Position numbers and translations under genes: made by a program. This document shows positions 39,911 to 50,866 of a stretch of DNA of 64,000 nt, one piece after another (position 1 is the first letter of the stretch; each line of letters starts with the position of its first letter). The notes below the pieces were generated by a model. That model worked only from the letters and a program-made list of their open reading frames with translations. It ran no database searches and was not told where the DNA came from. Source of the DNA: Paulownia fortunei (Eukaryota > Streptophyta > Magnoliopsida > Lamiales > Paulowniaceae); the NCBI GenBank assembly GCA_019321725.1, contig JAGSPU010000054.1:868001-932000 (forward strand), written 5' to 3'.

Positions 39911-41057
39911 ATGGTGACAGATGAAATGAATCACTTTGGCAATCAGGGCAATGATCGGAAGCCACAAGGAGGGGAAAAGAGAACTGGCAATCTTCCTCGT
40001 GATTTGATCATCGAAATACTCTCAAAACTTCCTCCCAAGGCTCTCAGCAAGTTCAGGTGTGTTTCCAAACAATGGTATCATTTACTAACTTATGATAAGG
40101 AATTCATTGCCCGGCATGTCGAATGGTCTAAGAAAAATCCTCTCTTGCTGATACGAAGATACATTTTGGATGAAAATGGGGAAGTGAGTAAACGTAAAGC
40201 TACCATTGAATTGACCTCTGTAGACATGGAGGGAAACGTTGCAGATAAATTCAGGATAGTCATTGATGGACTCGTCCATACATTCATTTCTTGTGGTCCG
40301 CTAAGTATCATGTGCTGCATGTATTCTCTTTATGTCTGTAATCCAAGTTTCCATGAAGTTGTCCGTGTCCCATATCGTTCTAGAACTCATTTACAGAACA
40401 TTGGCATCGGCTATGTTCCCCTTTCAAGGGAATACAAAATTGTGCACTTATTCGAGAAGCCCTACTTGGGAGAGAGAAATATGGAGTGTGAAGTTTTAAC
40501 TTTTAGAAATGGTGAGAGAGTCAGCTCTGGTTCTTGGAGAAGAAGAACCAGAGTTTGTCCTTGGATGCCTGCACTGAAAAGTTCCCTTTGTGTGTGAATG
40601 GAAAAATATATTGGGCACGATCTTCTGGATGGAAGAATAAATCAATTCTATCATTTGACTTGGAGAAGGAAGAGTTCAGCATCATCAACTATCCGTCGTG
40701 TGATTACAAAACTTACAGTTTTCTGGAATTCACTGGGATCAAAGGGTCTTTATTTGTCATTGGGTGTTCAGCAGAAACATCAACAATGGATGTGTGGCTA
40801 TTGGACAAAGATGAAAAGACTTGGTTATGGAACATCGCATCAGTCTCTTTCCTTTTGCTGTAAACTTCCTGATTTCTTCAGACAATCAAAGTGAAGAAAT
40901 CTTGATCCATACGGAGCAGAAAGGTCTCATAAGCTACAATGTTAAGAATCAGACCTCAAGAAGGATTAAATACTTTGAAGGTGTGAGAAGTTACAATAAG
41001 CCATGCCTCTACCATTATAGCCTTTCTCCTCTGCATGCAACCACTTATAGGCAATAA
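39911..41057 (+). CDS. F-box protein with FBA domain, copy C, two one-base deletions
   Basis: Third tandem copy. The F-box (LPRDLIIEILSKLPPKALSK, CVSKQWYHLL) is followed by the FBA region (TIELTSVDMEGNVADKF, VHTFISCGPLSIMCCMYSLY, NPSFHEVVRVP, IGYVPLSREYKI, SFDLEKEEFSIINYP, STMDVWLLDKDEKTW). The frame stops at TGA 40595-40597; ACTEKFPLCVNGKIYW continues one frame away, with a base missing near 40558-40566 in CCTTGG. A second base is missing near 40822-40826 (TTGGTTATGG), after which EHRISLFPFAVNFLISSD continues to TAG-free sequence ending at TAA 41055-41057. Read across, the protein is about 382 residues, collinear with copy B. The start could also be 39866 or 39926. SCF adaptor by family. Confidence 0.85.
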
Positions 41058-42051
41058 AATCTCATAATTTTCATAAAAGTTTTTGGAAAATGCTCATTGC
41101 TTGCTCATATGAACCTAGAAAATGTTGATTTATTGCAAAAAAAGGCCCCTGGTCGGCAAGTGAGACGCAAACCACAGATTTCAATTGTCAATCATACCAC
41201 TTGTTCTAGTAGGCTATGTTGTTGGATGTAATTTGTTATCATATGTGACTTGTATTTTACTTCAGTAAGCACTTGAGATTCAGACTGATATAAATTTCAA
41301 TTAGGTTCATATGGCCTGATGGCAGAGCCGAATTAATGTCCAGTCATGAAAGAAAATTGGCATTTCACTCAATGGATACCATTACAACTTAACTATTATA
41401 TGCAGAATACTGAATACTCTGATGAGAAAAAGCTGATGAGTCCTGGAAAGGAGGAATAACATCTTTACTTCGTTGTAGTGTTTGGTCAGGGTAGCTCACT
41501 AGTTACTAACAGCGCTGACGATGGAAGTAAAATCAAGATCCTCAAAGTTGATTAGTTTTTTGGTTTCACCAAAACAAGTTTGATATATTCATGCAATTTT
41601 AAGTTTAGACAACTGCAGAAGTCCCATCCGTACTGGAGCAGCAGTGCGACTGGCAGCACTTTAAGCACTGCCAGGAATTCATAATCCGAACCCCAGAAGT
41701 TAGTGATTTTCCAAGTGACAATAAGACAGGACAATAATTTATCTCGAACATTCCTAGGCTGTTATCACTGCTTTTTCCGAAATGTGTCGGTATGTTATTT
41801 ATCATCTGAAAATACATGGATTTAGACTTTTTTACAAGGTTTGTCTTTCTGTAACTTTGGTTTCACTATATGAATATGTAAAAGGTTACTTGGTTCTGAG
41901 TTACAGGTTGTCATACATGATGTTTATACGAAGTTAGTTCTGTTTGGTTGATGATTGGGTGGAATATGCAGCCCAGGGTATGACCTATAAGTTGGTATAC
42001 GCTAGTTGATTGGAGTGGCATCTTGTCACCAAAATTACTGTACAAGAGAAC
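41058..42051. other. Intergenic between F-box copy C and PsaE-like gene
   Basis: About 1 kb between convergent genes. No coding sequence recognised; presumably the two 3' UTRs. Confidence 0.6.
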
Positions 42052-42775
42052 TCATTTAACCTCTTCAACCTCATCCAATGCGTAGTTGTTTGTTGATACA
42101 TTAGCATAGTTCACTTTGTTAAATCACCCGACAACAGGGTACCGGTCTTGGGGTCCTGCAGATTGCAGAAACAACAAGATGATCACAACCAATATGTCAA
42201 AAACCAAAAAAATATCTACACTCAGATACACGGGCAAACATCACAATTTACCTGATCAACAGCTACAACTGATCCTACAACCTTGTACCAGTAAAAATCT
42301 TTACCTAGGATTCTGACCTATTGAGGAAACCATATGAAGTATACAGTACTCATCCATGATCCTTAGGCTGATTTTAACAATAGGAGGGATACGAAAAGTT
42401 CACATGCACAATTTCTTGTTTTGCATAACCATCTCTATTAGATTATGCCATCTATATATACTGTAGTAGAAACATACATGTTCCACCCCTAAGGCTAAAG
42501 TCAGAAAGAAATAAAGAAGAATTTGGTTCATAAACTCACCTTAGATCCTCTTGGGGGTCCGATTGGAGGCGGCTTAGCAGCCGGGGCATTGGCGGCTCCG
42601 CCTGCCGGCGCGGTGGCTTCAGGGCTGCAGCCTCTTCCGCCGCGCGCACAATTGAACCTCCGTTGCTCTTGGAACCAAACATCAACATATTGCTCGGAGG
42701 TGTGTTGGTGTTAGAGATGGCATTTGGGGTTCCTAGAAATCCAGAGGCGGCGGAAGCCATGCTGCACCCAGCCAT
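42052..42775 (-). pseudogene. psaE: Photosystem I subunit IV (PsaE)-like gene, disrupted
   Basis: PsaE is a stromal PSI subunit that assists ferredoxin docking and cyclic electron flow. Exon 1 (42540-42775) encodes a transit peptide MAGCSMASAASGFLGTPNAI, the VRAAEEAA processing region, and APAAKPPPIGPPRGSK. Exon 2 (42252-42317) encodes VRIL, YWYK and GSVVAVDQ. Exon 3 (42052-42155) encodes DPKT ... YPVV ... FNKVNYANVSTNNYALDEVE. Defects: a base missing in exon 1 at the GGG of 42622-42624 (AAA to PEAT), a base missing in exon 3 near 42142-42146 (length 104 instead of 105), and an in-frame TGA at 42124-42126 where the family has Arg. Exon 2 also has G, F and V where the family has R, S and G. 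Either a decaying duplicate or a poorly sequenced real gene. The exon pattern matches nuclear PsaE genes, so it is not a retrocopy. Confidence 0.75.
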
Positions 42776-43584
42776 GACCTTTGCATTTTCCTTCAAATTG
42801 TGAAGGCGTAAAAAGAAAGAGAGATATCAAAGACTCTGGCAAATGATGAAGAAAATAACAAAACTGAAACAGATGACGAATGTGGAAGGAGTTTCAGCTG
42901 CTGGAGCCACTGGGGTGCTGCCATTTCTGAAATCATATCCCGTCTTGATGGATAATGTCGATCCATGCCAACGTCGCTTCGGTATAATTCAAATTGTGAA
43001 CTCTCCGTTTGTCTCCTTTTATTTTTCTTCTGAATTTGATTTTTGAAACTGACTAACCCACTCAACAACATGATATCTAAGCTTGATCAGATTATTTTTA
43101 ATTAAATTTAGAATTTTGTTTAAATATTTTTCTCCTTTTCCCCTCTTCCAAGAGGATGTACTGCTTGCTTGATTTTGTAATTTTGCTACATACAAGATCA
43201 CACAGGCAAGTTGTTCTTGAATAAAGAAAAGGCGCCACACCACCTTTGTCAACTCGGCAGGCTTTTCCTTATCTTTAGAAACATATAAAAAAGTATCAAG
43301 ATTATGTAAGGGCAAACAGTATTTCAACTATAACAGTATAACACCAAAAGCTAGTTTATAAGCCTAAAACTTCCACCCAGCCTCTATCAAGAAGAAAGAA
43401 ATGCAGAGTATGAATCCAGTCACCAATTGTTGCTTCCGTTTCCTGTCTTCCCGGAAATGGCTGTTGATAAGCCATTCCACTGAGTTCGTGATCAAACCAG
43501 CATTAGGCCAATGAATGAACTTGGTTCAGTAAGCATAACTCAAGACTCCTCTTAACAGCATATTAGGCCACAGGTACAGTTGGT
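42776..43584. other. Promoter of PsaE-like gene and 3' flank of bZIP gene
   Basis: About 800 bp between two genes on the minus strand. No gene of its own. A GATAA (I-box-like) word near 42951-42957 could belong to a light-responsive promoter, but such short words occur by chance. Confidence 0.45.
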
Positions 43585-45504
43585 TCAGTAGGGACAACTT
43601 GAACTCCTCCTCATGGCTCGTAATTTCTCGTTGGCTTTCTGTGCCTTGGATTGCATCTGCGCTTCCACTCTCACTTCTTCATAGTACTGTGAGCAAAGTT
43701 TGCAGAAGCTCATAATATTTAGTGGAAAATCAGCCTATTTGGTCATTCTCAAAAATTGCCAATATGCATTAGCATCGGTGACTCACATGATGCAGCTCTA
43801 CCAGAAATAGCACGACTAAAATTACATAACATTTCAGAAAACCGACATATAGGCTATATCCCCAAGATTTGAGTTCTTATAGATGTTGCACTCGATCTTC
43901 AACTCATAATGAAAAAAGACCATAAGAGGATGTGATAGAGCTTCAAATCACATGGCTGCCAAGCAACATTCTAACGACAAACAGAAAGAGAGACCTGAAT
44001 TCGGAAAAAAGGTACCTGTTGTTTCCTTTTCCTCTCAAACTCAGCCTGTTACAGTTGAGATAAACAAGTTCGTTAACATTGCTAGTAAACTACATCCAAG
44101 ACTATAATAATGAAAAAGTTAGGAACAACAAAAAATGCTTTGCGATTCAAGTTACTTTTGAATGAAATCATGGATGTTAAAGTATCTCTATGATTACCAG
44201 AGCTTGTTTTAGATGTGCATTCTCTTCTTTTAATTGGTTCAATTCTGCTTCAAGTTCAACTGTGTAAGCCTGCCAAAAAGGCACAGGAATGAAGGTAAGA
44301 ACTTGCCAAAATAAATAAAAAAAGGTATATTACAATTTCTCACTTTAGCAAATCCTCAAATCAAATTCAGTATCATCAAACAATCAACAAATTGTACAGG
44401 TTCTGCACTAATCCTAGTTGAAAATGAATTCATCGGCAAATGAAGTACCTGCTTCCTCGCCCTAGATCGTGCAGCTGACTCTCTGTTCTTGATCATCCTT
44501 CGTTGTCTCCTCTCCACCACCTTCTCCACTGGACCATCTATAATACGCTTCCGTCCTCCTCTCGTCCCACCCATATCCAATCCAAACTGATTCCCACTGT
44601 CTACCTGATTCGCGCACGGTCCACCTAAGGACACTGGGCTTGCCGGTGACGCCATTCCCAAACCCTGCACTTGTCCAAATCCTCCACTTCCATTTCCCAT
44701 TCTCCCTCCATAACTGACTGCTGATGGCTGCTGTGAGTATGCACCACCCATTTTCATTCCTCCAGGGTATCCTGGTGCCTCTCCAACACCACTCTGTGGA
44801 AGTGTCTGATAAGTTGCTACATTAACACAGCCAGAAGCACCACCACCCATTGCCATTATTGGTCTAGCAACAAAATTAGGCCCCATTGCAGGATGGTTGC
44901 TGTTTTGGTGCATTCCATATGGTGGCTGCTGGGGTGGTGCAGGGGAAAAGTTCTGTGCCCTTACAATCCCTGCCCGAATCAAAAAATCTTCCAATGTCAT
45001 TTCTCCAAACGTTGGTTGTCTCTGAGTGGCGTTAGGATTCTGAATATGGCTGTGACTATCATTATTATGCTGCTGACTTTTGTGAATTTCAGACCATACT
45101 TCATCCACTGTTTTCCTACACAAAGGCTCTGGTACACTGAGAGAACCTTGTCTTGGTAAGCTAGGCTGCTTGGATATTCCCTTCCCCATTGTGTAACCTT
45201 CTCGCTGGGGAAACTGCACTGCATAGGTACTGTTGCCTGTGTCCGTGGCACTACCTTGAGCATGCTCTTGAGCTTGATTTTCTTCAGCAGTCCATATGCT
45301 ATTGAGGAATTCATCCATGTTCATAGACCCAAAATTCTTGCCACTCTCACAAAGAGTATGTTGAAACTCATCGAGGGTGAGCGAGTATATAGACGACTGT
45401 CTCCCAAGTGATTGAAATGTCTGGATCTTAGGCTGTTGCTGTCTTGATTGCAGTGGTGACTCGACCTCTCCTTGGGTTATAATTTCAGAATCCGTAGCAA
45501 CCAT
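43585..45504 (-). CDS. ABI5/AREB/DPBF-type group A bZIP transcription factor
   Basis: Abscisic-acid-response bZIP factor that binds ACGTG (ABRE) elements and is activated by SnRK2 kinases, by family. Four coding exons: 44449-45504, 44198-44269, 44016-44045 and 43585-43686, all phase 0, total 419 residues with no defect. Conserved blocks in order: C1 around SLGRQSSIYSLTLDEFQ (an R-x-x-S SnRK2 site), C2 MNMDEFLNSIWTAEE, C3 SVPEPLCRKTVDEVW, TFGEMTLEDFLIRAGIVR, a Gly/Met-rich middle, the basic region RRMIKNRESAARSRARKQ, a leucine zipper starting AYTVELEAELNQLKEEN, and a C-terminal RRSSSCPY (C4, another kinase-type site). The ATG at 45504 (MVATDSE) fits the family; two in-frame ATGs upstream (45531, 45576) lie in what looks like leader. 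The 10-codon exon AEFERKRKQQ is typical of this group. Which ABI5-like paralogue cannot be decided. Confidence 0.95.
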
Positions 45505-46499
45505 TTCGCGTTTTGTGGTGAAAATCTTCATACTGTATGGACAATAGATGATCAATAAGTCAGTAGGTTGAAGCACACTACTGGCACCTGCAGGTCAATA
45601 AGCAGAAAGAAATCTTCAAATCAAAATCTTCAAATCAATAATCTAATTAATTTTTCTGGAATAGAATTGATCTCTAACACTAATCTCTAGAGTATGAATA
45701 GAAGAAATACAACTCAACCAGGTAAATTAAGTAGCTCCTTCATCTAAACCAATGTTCCTTTGTGCAATTTGTAATATCATAAAAACATCATTCTCAATTT
45801 AACCATCTGCATTGCTTTGTTTTCATTTCCATGAAAATCCTCCCCTTCCCAATCCTCAGAAACAGGGAAAAAGAAAACCATAAATCCCCCCAAAAAATTC
45901 TATAAAAAAAATGGCAAGACAGGTCATGTAACTCGTCAAGTAGTGTGATAAGGTAAGTTCCTCACCTCCTCTTAAGTTGCATTGAGAACAAGCTGATACT
46001 ATGAATTTATGCAACCAGCAAAAGCCACCCCAGGTAAGCAATATCAAGATGGAGAATATAAATGAATTTCATGGTCACTAAAACATGTGAACTTTCTCAC
46101 CTTGTAAGCCACAGTAATTGGTCATCACTCTAGAGTTCTAATTTCAAAAGATTTTTCAAGTGTCTTAGGGACAAGTGCACAAGTGCTTATATTCTAGACG
46201 CGGGACTAAAATTCCTCTCGTAGAGCCAATCAGATCCTAACACATAATTTTGTTGTGTTCAGAGCCCCCATGAAATTCAGGCTCTGTCTTTATTATTAGC
46301 TTACAAAATGCCTCTCAGCAACATAACAATCTATTTAATCCATCAAGTAATGGACCCCATTTCAGGTACTTTATTATTAACATATATACAACATTTTACA
46401 ACACCAAAACCTTTTCAAAGGAAAAACAATACTAGGAATTTTTTTTTTATATTATACTAATTGAGAATGCAGAAGTTGTTACCAATTATATATATTAAG

Positions 46500-46833
46500 T
46501 GGCAAAAATTTTTGTCCGATCACACTAATAATTTTCACAAGTTTAATGATGATAAAAATTATTTTTAAGTTATTATTGTAACATGTAGTGACATATGTAT
46601 AGTAATAACAAAATCTTATGACAATTTAAATTGTCATTGTACATATATCACTAATCAATAATATCATTAATAATGACAATATAGACCACTATTTCTTGTA
46701 ACGATTAAGTTATTATCGTGGCAAAATAAAAATTATTATAACAACTAAATACATGTCATTAGCGACATCTTTATTATTATCATTTAATTTTTTGTTACTA
46801 ATATTCATTTTTTTTTTTTTTTTTTTGGTAGTG
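46500..46833. mobile_element. Non-autonomous element fragment with CACTA-like end (copy 2)
   Basis: Shares AATAATTTTCACAAG and GATAAAAATTATTTT with the copy at 11.4 kb, and likewise ends with a long T-run and GGTAGTG (46827-46833), whose reverse complement starts CACTACC. AT-rich with no coding capacity. No matching left terminus was identified. It sits in the likely 5' leader intron of the bZIP gene. Confidence 0.4.
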
Positions 46834-47760
46834 GCATAAACATGTATGCATACGCAATAGGCTCCATCAATTTTAACCTAGCATAACAATGGTGGAGACA
46901 CTTTCCCACAAATCATCACATTGATGGTGCAGATTCCGCCTTCTCAGTTCTCACACAATTCCGAAAATCCCAAATATCGAAAGTCCCTAGGAATACTTAA
47001 TCTGCAATTTTCCTCATCGACTTTGCTTGGCAATTCCCAAGTCAACATCGTATGCATTCTGCAAGATTTGTCATCTCTTGACTAAGTTTTACCGTCACAA
47101 CTAGCTTGAAGGAAGAAACCCTCTTGCTTTCAAGAACGTGGCTTCAAAGATCTGTCGTCTAACCAAATTTCAATCCCAAAAATGGAACACTGATTGGACA
47201 AATGCTTACAAATCAAAACCTTGGACCACTCTCCTCATTGCTTGTAAGTGACATGGTAATTACTTAAGAACCAAAAAGAATTCAAACTTTTGCACGTTAT
47301 TATAGCAAAGAACTCACTAATAAACCAGGATTAAAAGTAGAAGTGGCAAGGAAAACAAGATCCACACTGACTTTGTACAGAACAGCGATCACAAAATCCA
47401 GCAAACAAATTAAGCGTTACACAGATAAAACAAGTATATCGATGAATCATGATGAATTCATAACTGAAATAAAGATTACCTTTTCCTTAATAATATTCGA
47501 ACAAGTTGCCAAAATCCTCAAAGCAAGTTCCAGACCAGCTCATCCAAAAAAAAAAAAAGAAATACAAAGCACAGCTGCCATATCCAACTCTCCAAACCTT
47601 CAGCATAACATGCATATATATATAGAGGATAGATACATGTGTATGTATATATAGAGAGAGAAAACGGATAGCATGTCCAGTTTCCACAGTAGCTTGTCCA
47701 GGGTGGTTTTCTTGCAGTGGTAAACAGGAAAGAGTAGCGATATTGTTGTTGGCGGGGGCC

Positions 47761-47777
47761 GGGGGGGGGGGGGGGGG
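47761..47777. repeat. Poly-G tract (G17)
   Basis: Seventeen consecutive G residues preceded by GGCGGGGGCC and followed by TTGCGGGCC. On the bZIP coding strand this is a C17 tract in the first-exon or promoter region. Its exact length is unreliable in most sequencing chemistries. Confidence 0.9.
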
Positions 47778-47960
47778 TTGCGGGCCCAGCAGACGTGAAT
47801 AAAGTGGGAATGGCCCAAAAATCAACTGCGGCCCATACTGAGAGGAAGAGAGAGCTTTTGTGTTGCGGCACATAATTTTTTGCATGGGCTGGTGGACACG
47901 TCTCGGACAAGTGTCTTCAGCGCAGTTCCTTAAACAGTGCCCAGATTTTCCCTAGGTTTA

Positions 47961-48001
47961 CACGTGTCCTCTTTATCTCCCAGTTGATAAAAGCTCACGT
48001 G
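47961..48001 (-). promoter_or_regulatory. Two G-box/ABRE elements upstream of the bZIP gene
   Basis: CACGTG palindromes at 47961-47966 (within ACACGTGTCC) and 47996-48001 (within CTCACGTGTG), 35 bp apart. Both match ACGTG ABRE cores, the binding site of the protein encoded just downstream. A related ACACGTCTC lies near 47896. Spacing of a few helical turns suits cooperative binding. Position relative to the transcription start is not known. Confidence 0.5.
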
Positions 48002-50148
48002 TGGGATTTGGCCGGTCCGAATCGGGCTGGACTGGATTGTTCATTGGGTGAGCTGATTTTAGCTTGAGAACAAAGGCCTATAGAATCGAATAATCAGTAC
48101 AACTTGTACCACTAAGTTTCCAATTATGGGAATTGGAATAGGTTGATGATTTCTCATATTTTCATATTTTTATTATTAAATTATATTTGAATTGAAGAAT
48201 TTGAATATGAAAAAAAATTTTAAAAAAATAACTTCAAATGACTTTATATATAGTATATTTGAAATTCAACACAATTATTCAAAAAATAATTCAAAATAAA
48301 AATTTAAAGATTGTATCATAAAATTATTCAATAAATTTATTATTATAAATTTGAAATTTTTAATTTCAAATACATCCTTCCAAATATAGTCTTAATGTTT
48401 TTAAGTAACTTATTTTATACATTAATTTTTTATTAATTCAAAATTAATTTTGAAAAAAAATACACAAAACTCATCTACCCACCACGTAATTACATTTAGA
48501 CAATTTAATTCTATTGTAATTAAATAGAAGTCATTTAATTATTAATCAAAATTGGATCAAATCCTAATTTTCCTAAACCAATTTATAACACTAATTTGAG
48601 TTTTTTATTGTAATTTTGTGTTATATCTTATATTACATATCACTTTCACGCTATATATATAAAATAATTTTTAAAATATATACTTAAAATTGATTATATA
48701 TATATATGATGCGTATATATTATACTTACGAAATATAAATGCAACACCAAAATTGAAATATATAACCTTTAATTGTCATTCAAGAAGTGCTATGATTAAG
48801 GCCACTAGGTAAAGATACTCCGAGAGCATTTAGGATCTTCCAAAGAAAAATAATGAGATCTACAACATAACATATATTTTTGGAGGAGATAAGGATAAGA
48901 GATGTCAACATTGATATCGATTCTAAATACACGTTAGTCTAAGTGTTTAAAAAACTCAAAGTGTAAATTTAGACCAAAAATTCCTCAAAAATTAAAAGAA
49001 AACTTAAAAATTACCAAATGACAAGGGTATTCATAGATCTTGATAGAGAGGTATCATTGTTTTTGCCCTTAGAGTGGAATTTTTGTCTGAATCAATTTGT
49101 TTTTTCCTGAATTATTATTGTTCTTTTCTATTTCATTTAACTATATTTGCAAAAACTGTGAGATAATAGTAATTAAACGTAATTCTTCATGCTAGTAGCT
49201 TTTCTAAGGATGATTTGCACTAACAAAAATATACTTGATATCTTGATATTATGTGTATTAGTCCGTATACATAATGGTTTTGATAATTAATATCTGATGT
49301 TATAGATGATATAATTATTTACATGTAAAATTTTAAAATTTAAATACAATGATTGATATATATTCTGCCATTTAAAAAAAAGAAAAAGAAAAAGAAAAAC
49401 AGATCAGTTGTGATCTCAATATTTGAAAAATCAAATTTTTATCAAATTCAAGTTGGATATATTCACTCTCAGTGTGGGTGGAGTTTGGAGATAATTTCCT
49501 GAAAGAAAAAGATGCAGATCATCAAGTATAATTTCTTTTGCATTTTTCAGAATTAGGAAAATCTGCCATCTGTTTTTGTCAGCATCTATTAAAGCTATGG
49601 AGGGTAAAAATTTCAAGCTTGATAATTATTAAAGCTTTTTTCTTTTTTTCTTTTCACGTCTGCTTCCTTTCACTAGAATTCTTCCAACTACTTGCCAAGG
49701 ACCATCAACAGTTGTAATTTAACTTGGAAAAAAAAAAAAAGGAAAATGAATGTTAGTATCCTTTAAATATCTTTAAAATAATTGATTTATACCTCAAATT
49801 TGTTGCATTAAGAATTACGTCAAATTGTTCCCATTGCAATTATTTACCTTAAAGAAGAACAAAACAATTTCGAGATCATAATTTCGAAACGCATATGCGC
49901 CAATGCACCAAATAAAGTAAAAAAAAATAATTATTAGCTATAATAATTCTCCTGCCTTGCTTTGTCACAATCACATCCTCAATTCCATAAAGTGTGTCTG
50001 CTGCACTCACCTAAAGTGAGATTAATGTCGCAAGCCCCACCACTATAAAAAAAAAAAAGAAAATAGATATATGGCATGAAAATAAATTCTAATTGCAGGA
50101 TTGCAACTGTAGAAATCAGACAGCTAGTCCCTCTTTGCTTTTCCCTTC
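48002..50148. other. AT-rich intergenic region before germin-like gene
   Basis: About 2.1 kb without a recognised gene on either strand; many poly-A and poly-T tracts. It serves as shared upstream DNA for the divergent bZIP and germin-like genes. Confidence 0.6.
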
Positions 50149-50155
50149 TATAAAA
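50149..50155 (+). promoter_or_regulatory. TATA box of germin-like gene
   Basis: TATAAAA in TTCTATAAAACCATTC, only 35 bp before the first ATG (50184) and 56 bp before the second (50205). Transcription would begin at about 50180, so the leader is extremely short and the second ATG may be the functional start. Confidence 0.6.
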
Positions 50156-50183
50156 CCATTCACTAGCTCTGCTTCATATACAG

Positions 50184-50866
50184 ATGAAAGTTTTGACAAG
50201 AAAAATGTATCCAAAACTTTCTTTTTTGTTGCTTCTTTTCTGTCTCTCTACTGTAGTGACATTGGCTTCAGACCCAGACCCTGTTCAAGATTTTTGCATT
50301 CCAAACACAAACTTTGATGCCTCTGCCACAAGAACATCAAAGTTACCATGCAAGAATCCTAGGTTGGTCACCCGGATGATTTCGTGTTCTCGGGTGTAAA
50401 ATCACCAGGAAATTTCTCTGATATAGGCCTCTCAGCCATATCAGTGAATCCAACTACATTTCCAGGGCTTAACACACTAGGCATGTCGTTTGTACGTGCT
50501 GACCTCAAGCCTGGTGGGATCAACCCACCACATTTCCATCCCAGAGCCACAGAAACGGTGTACGTCTTGCAGGGCAAAGTCTACTCTGGTTTCGTGGATT
50601 CGACTAATCGAGTTTTTGCTAAGGTTATTGAGCAAGGAGATGTGATGGTTTTCCCCAGGGGTCTAGTGCATTTCCAGATGAATGTTGGGAAATCTCCTGC
50701 CACAGTTTTTGGATGTTTTAACAGCCAAAACCCTGGAATGCATAAAATCCCAAATGTTATCTTTGGTTCTGGGATTAATGATGAGCTTCTGGAGAAGGCT
50801 TTTGGACTGAGTCTTAAGCAGATTTCCACGATGAGAAGGAGATTCTTGCCTAAAAGGCCGAAGTAA
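50184..50866 (+). CDS. Germin-like protein (cupin), one-base frameshift
   Basis: Secreted cell-wall cupin glycoprotein; germin-like proteins are manganese-binding, and some have superoxide dismutase activity. Single coding exon. A signal peptide (MYPKLSFLLLLFCLSTVVTL) is followed by the mature start SDPDPVQDFCIPN. Cupin box 1 is HFHPRATETVYVLQG, with both His and the Glu metal ligand; box 2 is GDVMVFPRGLVHFQMN, with the third His. The two germin Cys residues are seen in DFC and LPC. The C-terminal end is FLPKRPK. The frame from 50184 runs into TAA at 50397-50399. The downstream part is one frame away, starting within VTPDDFVFSGVKSPGNF, so one C seems missing from the CCC at 50371-50373. With it the protein is about 227 residues, normal for the family. 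Confidence 0.92.

Larger units (their letters stand above)
45505..47960 (-). promoter_or_regulatory. Probable spliced 5' leader of the bZIP gene
   Basis: An acceptor (GACCTGCAG) at about 45588-45596 and a possible donor (GGAAAAG/GTAATC) near 47480 suggest a leader intron of about 1.9 kb, as is usual for ABF/ABI5-like genes. The intron would contain the transposon-derived repeat at 46.5-46.8 kb. The first exon would lie around 47480-47900. Inferred from splice-site appearance. Confidence 0.35.

Noticed and set aside
34549..41057. Possible S-locus F-box cluster
   Set aside because: Three F-box/FBA genes alone are common in plants; no S-RNase or other pistil determinant is present in the window.
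42793..43071. 92-residue minus-strand frame upstream of the PsaE-like gene
   Set aside because: No recognisable family; it falls in the expected promoter of PsaE and is most likely chance.
47487..47910. Overlapping minus-strand frames rich in Pro and Tyr through the G17 tract
   Set aside because: All three frames are open because of low-complexity poly-C and TA/CT repeats; none resembles a protein and the region looks like bZIP leader or promoter.
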